Shown here: positions 4,973-8,828 of the stretch, piece by piece
How the letters are laid out: each line of letters starts with the position of its first letter
How positions within the stretch are numbered: the stretch's first letter is position 1
DNA from: Bryobacterales bacterium
Lineage (GTDB): Bacteria > Acidobacteriota > Terriglobia > Bryobacterales > Bryobacteraceae
DNA length: 8,828 nucleotides
NCBI GenBank assembly: GCA_009697495.1
Contig: SHUN01000090.1
Span: 1-8,828 of the forward strand
Direction: 5' to 3'
Made by a program: the position numbers and the translations under genes
The notes under the pieces: model-generated
Database searches by the model: none
What the model saw: the letters and a program-made list of their open reading frames with translations, nothing else
What the model was told of the DNA's origin: nothing

Positions 4973-6264
4973 AGCGATTCACGCGAGTAGTTAATTTCCC
5001 TCGCCCGAGTTTGCCGGTACTGAGCCGCGACCTACCGAGCCGCGACCGTAAGGGAGCGGTCTTAGCCCTCGCCATCCTCGCCCTCCTCGCCGCCTGCGCC
5101 GTCAAGCCGGACGGCCCCAAGCACGAGCCCCCGAAATCCGCCGAAGCCAAACCCGAACCCGGCGAAGTTCGCCTCAGTCCTGAACTGCAAAAAACCGCCG
5201 GCCTGCGGATTGCCGAAGTCGAACGACGCAACGTCCCGCTCCTTATTCGCGCCAACGGCCGCCTCGTCGCCGACGAAGAAAAAACGCATAAAGCCGGGGC
5301 CCTCGTTGACGGCCGCGTCGTGAAAGTCTTCGTCAACATCGGCGACCGCGTGCAAAAGGGGCAGGTTCTCGCGCGCATCCACAGCCACGATATTCACGAA
5401 TCCCGCAGCGTCTTCCAAAAAGCGAAATTGGAGCTGGCTCGGCTCGAAACGCAGCGATCGTTCGCTGAAAAGAACCGCGACCGAATTCTACGGCTGCTGG
5501 ACCTGAAAGCCGCGTCCCAGGAACAGCTCGACCACGCCGAAAGCGAAGTGAAGAACATGCTCGCCGGCATCGACACGGCTCACCTGGAAATCCAGCGCGC
5601 GCGCCAGCATCTCGAAGAATTTCTCGAAGTCTCGGCCGAAGACCACCCCGAGCACAAACAAGGCGAGTTCGATCACGACGACGATACCGCCCCAATCAAA
5701 GCCCCCGCCGCCGGGGTCATCATTTCCCGCTCCATCAGTTCCGGTTCCGTCGCCAAACCCGGCGACGACCTCTTCGTCATCAGCGACCTTTCCTCCATCT
5801 GGATGCTCGCCGCCATCCCTGAAGAAAACATGGGCCGCATCACCGCCGGCATGAACGCCAAGGTCTTCATCCGTGCTTTCAATGACCGTCCCTTCCCCGG
5901 CATCCTCACCCGTACCGGGGATCAACTCGACCCCGCCACACGCACCGTCCAAGCCCGCATCGTCCTGGCCAATCCCCAAGGCGAGCTGAAGCCGGAAATG
6001 TACGCGACGGCCGAACTCGCCGCCGGCGGCACCGGCGAGGCGTTCTATGTCCCGCAGGAATCCATCCAGGAAATGAACGGCCACAGCATCGTCTTCGTCG
6101 CCACCAGGACCAACAAATTCCACGCCCGCCCAGTCGAAACCGGCTCGCGCGCCGGCGCCTCTATCGCCATCGTCTCCGGCCTCTCCGCCGGCGACCGCGT
6201 CGTCACCCGAGGCGCCTTTCTGCTCAAATCCGAAATGCTGAAATCGACGCTCACCGAGGAATAG
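4969..6264 (+). CDS. czcB: RND efflux periplasmic adaptor, lipoprotein (CzcB type)
   Basis: A 431-residue membrane-fusion protein linking the inner-membrane pump to the outer-membrane channel. A lipoprotein signal ends in LAAC with the lipidated cysteine at residue 43, after the hydrophobic stretch VLALAILALLAA; the leader in front (1-30) is unusually long and partly encoded by a repeat element (5018-5061). The first lipoyl half is at about 107-138 (KAGALVDGRVVKVFVNIGD, then GQVLARIHSHD). A helical hairpin rich in charged residues follows (about 145-222), then a His/Asp-rich insert (224-239), the second lipoyl half (IKAPAAGVIISRSISSGSV, 243-261), a beta-barrel domain containing SSIWMLAAIPEENM, PGILTRTGDQLDPATRTVQA and ELKPEMYATAEL, and a C-terminal membrane-proximal domain ending in AGDRVVTRGAFLLKSEM. 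The start TTG 4969 overlaps the channel gene, and the pump gene begins 6 bp after the stop. The symbol is by family and context; CusB-like function is a less likely alternative. Confidence 0.9.
   Translation: MKRFTRVVNFPRPSLPVLSRDLPSRDRKGAVLALAILALLAACAVKPDGPKHEPPKSAEAKPEPGEVRLSPELQKTAGLRIAEVERRNVPLLIRANGRLVADEEKTHKAGALVDGRVVKVFVNIGDRVQKGQVLARIHSHDIHESRSVFQKAKLELARLETQRSFAEKNRDRILRLLDLKAASQEQLDHAESEVKNMLAGIDTAHLEIQRARQHLEEFLEVSAEDHPEHKQGEFDHDDDTAPIKAPAAGVIISRSISSGSVAKPGDDLFVISDLSSIWMLAAIPEENMGRITAGMNAKVFIRAFNDRPFPGILTRTGDQLDPATRTVQARIVLANPQGELKPEMYATAELAAGGTGEAFYVPQESIQEMNGHSIVFVATRTNKFHARPVETGSRAGASIAIVSGLSAGDRVVTRGAFLLKSEMLKSTLTEE
5018..5061. repeat. Repeat element inside the adaptor signal-peptide region
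   Basis: Two tandem 15-bp units (5018-5032 and 5033-5047) match at 14 of 15 positions and share GAGCCGCGACC. The second unit runs into an inverted repeat, GACCG (5044-5048), loop TAAGGGAG, CGGTC (5057-5061). In frame it encodes the peptide SRDLPSRDRKGAV in front of the lipoprotein hydrophobic core. The sequence CCGCGACCGTAAGGGAGCGG resembles a dispersed repeat I recall from Solibacter-like Acidobacteria and Planctomycetes, often translated as RDRKGAV; this has not been checked here. Confidence 0.65.
6256..6260 (+). promoter_or_regulatory. Ribosome binding site of the RND pump gene
   Basis: GAGGA within the last codons of the adaptor gene, 10 bp before GTG 6271. It supports this start, which yields the MLNRLIDAALRNR N-terminus usual for CzcA-type pumps, and implies coupling to adaptor translation. 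Confidence 0.55.
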
Positions 6265-6270
6265 ACGCCC

Positions 6271-8828
6271 GTGCTCAACCGCCTCATTGACGCCGCTCTC
6301 CGCAACCGCATCCTCGTCCTCGCCGCGATCGGACTCTTGATCGGCGCCGGTATTTTCAGCCTCCTCGAACTCCCCGTCGACGCCTTCCCCGACCTCACCA
6401 ATAACCAGGTCACCGTCGTCACCGCCTGCCCCGGCATGCCGCCCACTGAAGTCGAGCAGCTCGTCTCCTTCCCCATGGAAACCTCGCTCATGGGCCTGCC
6501 TCGCGTCACGGAAGCACGTTCCATTTCGAAGTTCGGACTGTCCAAGATCACCGTCGTTTTTGATGACACCGTCAGCCCCTACTTCGCCCGCCAACTCGTC
6601 AACGAACGCCTCCAGGAAGTACGCGGCCGCATTCCCGCCGGCCTCGAGCCCGGACTCGGCCCCAACGCGACGCCGTTCGGCGAGGTCTATCAATTCACGA
6701 TCGAAGGCGACAAAGTTCCCCTCGACGAAAAAAAGGCATTCCTCGATTGGGTCATCCGCCCGCTGCTGCGCACCGTGCCTGGCATCGTGGAAATGGAAAC
6801 CTGGGGCGGACGAACGCGCCAATATGAAATCGAAGTGCGCCCGGATGCGTTGGAACGCTACGGCCTCTCGCTCTCCGATGTCGAAAAGGCGGTCGCGTCG
6901 AGCAACGAAAATTTCGGCGGCGGCTTCATCGAATTTGCCGGTGAACAGCACACCATAGTGGGTACGGGCCGCGTGAAAAAGCCCAAAGATCTGGAGAGCA
7001 TCGTCATCACATCCCGCGTCGGCACGCCCGTGCTGGTGCGCGACGTGGCCAGCCTCCGCATCGGAGCCGCGCAGCGACAGGGCGCTACACTCCATGATGG
7101 CCGCGGCGAGTCCGTTTCGGCCATGGCCATCATGCTCAAAGGCGAGAACTCGCGCGATGTCATTGACCGCGTCAAACGCCGCTTGGACACCGTAAAGATG
7201 CCCGAAGGGACGCGCATCGTCCCCTTTTATGACCAAAGCGAAGTTATCAACCGCACCATCGCCACCGTGCGCCGCAACCTCGCCGAAGCCGGCCTGCTCG
7301 TCATGGCCGTGCTGCTGCTTTTCCTCGGCAATGTGCGTGCCGCGCTGCTCGTCGCTTCCGTCATTCCGCTGTCGCTCCTGGCCGGATTCATCGGCATGAA
7401 GTGGTTCGGCGTCACAGCCAATCTCATGTCGCTCGGCGCTGTCGATTTCGGCATGATCGTCGATGGCGCAGTGGTCATGATGGAGAACGCCGTCGCCCGT
7501 CTGGGCACCCGCTCCGACGACGAAGATGTCAACAGCGTCATCCGCTCCGCCGCCCATGAAGTCGCCCGTCCCATCGTCTTCGCCGTCGCCATCATCATCG
7601 CCGTCTACATGCCCATCTTTTTCCTCGAAGGCCTGGAGGGCCGCATGTTCCGGCCCATGGCGGTCACCGTCGTCAGCGCGCTTGCCGGTTCCCTCGCGCT
7701 GGCGCTTTTCGGCATGCCAGTGCTCGCTTCTTACGCCCTGCGCCGCGGCGTGAAGCCGCACAACGATCACGGCTGGTTTGAATACGTGCGCGCCTTCTAC
7801 CGCCGTCTCTTGCTGATCGCGCTGCGCTTCCGAATACTCACCGTCGTCATCGGCGTCCTCATCGCCGTCGTCGCGCTCGGCTCCGTCCATTTCCTCGGCA
7901 CAGAGTTCATGCCGCGCCTGGAAGAGGGCTCCATTCTCATTACGACCAAGAAACTTCCAGGCATCTCGCTCACCGATTCGGTCACCCTCAGCATCGAAAT
8001 GGAGAAGGCCCTTTTAACGCTCCCAGAAGTCAGCGGCATCGTCTCTAAAATCGGCCGGCCCGATCTCGCGACTGACCAAATGGGCATCTTCGAAGGCGAC
8101 GTCTACGTCCTGCTGCACCCGCAGGAGCAATGGAAAGCGGCGAATAAGGAAGATCTGATCGCCAAGATGCGCCTCGCCCTGCAAGCCGTTCCCGGCGTCG
8201 GATACAACTTCACCCAGCCCATGGCTATGCGGCTCGATGAGACCATCAGCGGAATTAAAGCCGACGTTGCGGTGAAGGTGTTCGGCGAAGATGCCGCGGT
8301 GCTCGACACGCTGGCCATGAAGGCCTTCCGGATCCTTGAACGCGTGCCCGGCGCCACCGACGCGCAGATGGAAGTCGCCAGCGGTGTCGCCGAACTGCAC
8401 ATCGAACCGGACCGCGCCGCCCTCGCCCGCTACGGCCTGCATATTGACGATGTGCGCCAGATGGTGGAGTCCGCGGTGGGCGGCCGGCCCGTGAGCGAAC
8501 TGATTGAAGGCCAGCGCCGTTTCGCCATCGTTGTGCGCCTGCCCGAGTCCTACCGCGAACGCCCCGAATCCTTGGAGCAGGTCCGGCTGCAAGCGCCCGG
8601 CGGCGAGCGTGTGCTGCTCGGCCAGGTCGCCCGCATCCGCACTGCCCGCGGCCCCGAAGTGGTGAGCCGGGAAAATGGCATGCGCCGCATCGTCGTCCAG
8701 TGCAACGTCCAAGGCCGCGACTTGGGCGGTTTCGCCGATGAGGCCCGCCGCCGCGTCGCTGAGGAAGTGCAATTGCCCCCCGGCTACTTCATCGATTGGG
8801 GCGGCCAGTTCGAAAATAAGGAGCGCGC
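6271..8828 (+). CDS. czcA: Heavy-metal RND efflux pump (CzcA type), 3' end beyond the window
   Basis: The first 852 codons of an inner-membrane proton-driven metal pump; family members have about 1030-1050 residues, so roughly 80 percent is present and the frame is still open at the edge. Transmembrane segments are visible at about 14-33, 338-352, 356-378, 386-404, 430-450, 463-488 and 521-540, separated by the first periplasmic domain (34-335) and the start of the second (541 onward). The fourth segment carries DFGMIVDGAVVMMEN (392-406); D392, D398 and E405 have the spacing of the proton-relay residues of CzcA. This matches the divalent-metal HME-RND group, not the VDAA-type motif of CusA. 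At the position where CusA has a functional methionine (its RIDMLSTGIK region), this protein reads RLDETISGIK (654-663), again CzcA-like. GTG 6271 starts 6 bp after the adaptor stop. Expected substrates are Zn, Co, Cd or Ni; which one cannot be told. Symbol by family. Confidence 0.93.
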   Translation, partial: MLNRLIDAALRNRILVLAAIGLLIGAGIFSLLELPVDAFPDLTNNQVTVVTACPGMPPTEVEQLVSFPMETSLMGLPRVTEARSISKFGLSKITVVFDDTVSPYFARQLVNERLQEVRGRIPAGLEPGLGPNATPFGEVYQFTIEGDKVPLDEKKAFLDWVIRPLLRTVPGIVEMETWGGRTRQYEIEVRPDALERYGLSLSDVEKAVASSNENFGGGFIEFAGEQHTIVGTGRVKKPKDLESIVITSRVGTPVLVRDVASLRIGAAQRQGATLHDGRGESVSAMAIMLKGENSRDVIDRVKRRLDTVKMPEGTRIVPFYDQSEVINRTIATVRRNLAEAGLLVMAVLLLFLGNVRAALLVASVIPLSLLAGFIGMKWFGVTANLMSLGAVDFGMIVDGAVVMMENAVARLGTRSDDEDVNSVIRSAAHEVARPIVFAVAIIIAVYMPIFFLEGLEGRMFRPMAVTVVSALAGSLALALFGMPVLASYALRRGVKPHNDHGWFEYVRAFYRRLLLIALRFRILTVVIGVLIAVVALGSVHFLGTEFMPRLEEGSILITTKKLPGISLTDSVTLSIEMEKALLTLPEVSGIVSKIGRPDLATDQMGIFEGDVYVLLHPQEQWKAANKEDLIAKMRLALQAVPGVGYNFTQPMAMRLDETISGIKADVAVKVFGEDAAVLDTLAMKAFRILERVPGATDAQMEVASGVAELHIEPDRAALARYGLHIDDVRQMVESAVGGRPVSELIEGQRRFAIVVRLPESYRERPESLEQVRLQAPGGERVLLGQVARIRTARGPEVVSRENGMRRIVVQCNVQGRDLGGFADEARRRVAEEVQLPPGYFIDWGGQFENKER

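Noticed and set aside
5488..7890. An 800-codon open frame on the minus strand across the adaptor and pump genes
   Set aside because: It is antisense to two well-recognised RND genes, has a monotonous D/G/A/E/H-rich composition typical of the mirror image of C-ending codons, and shows no domain or signal. The length comes from the GC-rich third positions of the real genes.
8014..8772. A 252-codon minus-strand open frame near the right edge
   Set aside because: Antisense to the second periplasmic domain of the pump, whose plus-strand reading is clearly conserved; treated as a shadow.

Overview
The window looks like chromosomal DNA from a GC-rich environmental bacterium, most likely an acidobacterium of the Bryobacterales/Solibacter type. 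The basis is the paired DUF1549/DUF1553 and DUF1501 proteins, which are typical of Acidobacteriota, Planctomycetota and Verrucomicrobiota, plus two short palindromic elements that resemble dispersed repeats I recall from those genomes. The phylum is an inference: there is no rRNA or other marker gene here.

Left half (1-3624, all on the minus strand): transcription runs right to left through a secreted DUF1549/DUF1553 protein with a CxxCH haem-type motif (3624-1708), a 76-bp spacer that is almost entirely an inverted-repeat element, a Tat-exported DUF1501 protein (1631-246), and an open frame that runs off the left edge. That last frame encodes a ferredoxin-like, heavy-metal-associated-type fold without the CxxC metal site, and it has no credible in-frame start, so it may be frameshifted. 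DUF1549/DUF1553 and DUF1501 proteins are normally found as a pair; their exact biochemical role is not settled.

Centre (3625-3742): a divergent intergenic region. It holds a perfect 12-bp palindrome that also reads as a tRNA T-arm, and an extended -10-like element that would place transcription start at, or next to, the GTG start codon of the rightward operon.

Right half (3743-8828, plus strand): a compact three-gene heavy-metal efflux operon in the order outer-membrane channel (CzcC type), periplasmic adaptor (CzcB type), inner-membrane RND pump (CzcA type). The first two genes overlap by 4 bp (TTGA) and the last two are 6 bp apart. The pump carries the aspartate/glutamate proton-relay motif of the divalent-cation HME-RND group rather than the Cu/Ag (CusA) version. 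It is cut by the window end after 852 codons of an expected 1030-1050. Together the three proteins would span both membranes and expel divalent metal ions (Zn, Co, Cd or Ni; the exact metal is not readable).

I did not find a clearly new multi-gene system. The most unusual points are a repeat element built into the lipoprotein signal peptide of the adaptor, a His/Asp-rich insert in the same adaptor, the triple-arm palindrome between the DUF genes, and the start-less HMA-like frame at the left edge. No CRISPR array, complete tRNA, rRNA, insertion sequence or metal-responsive regulator is visible.
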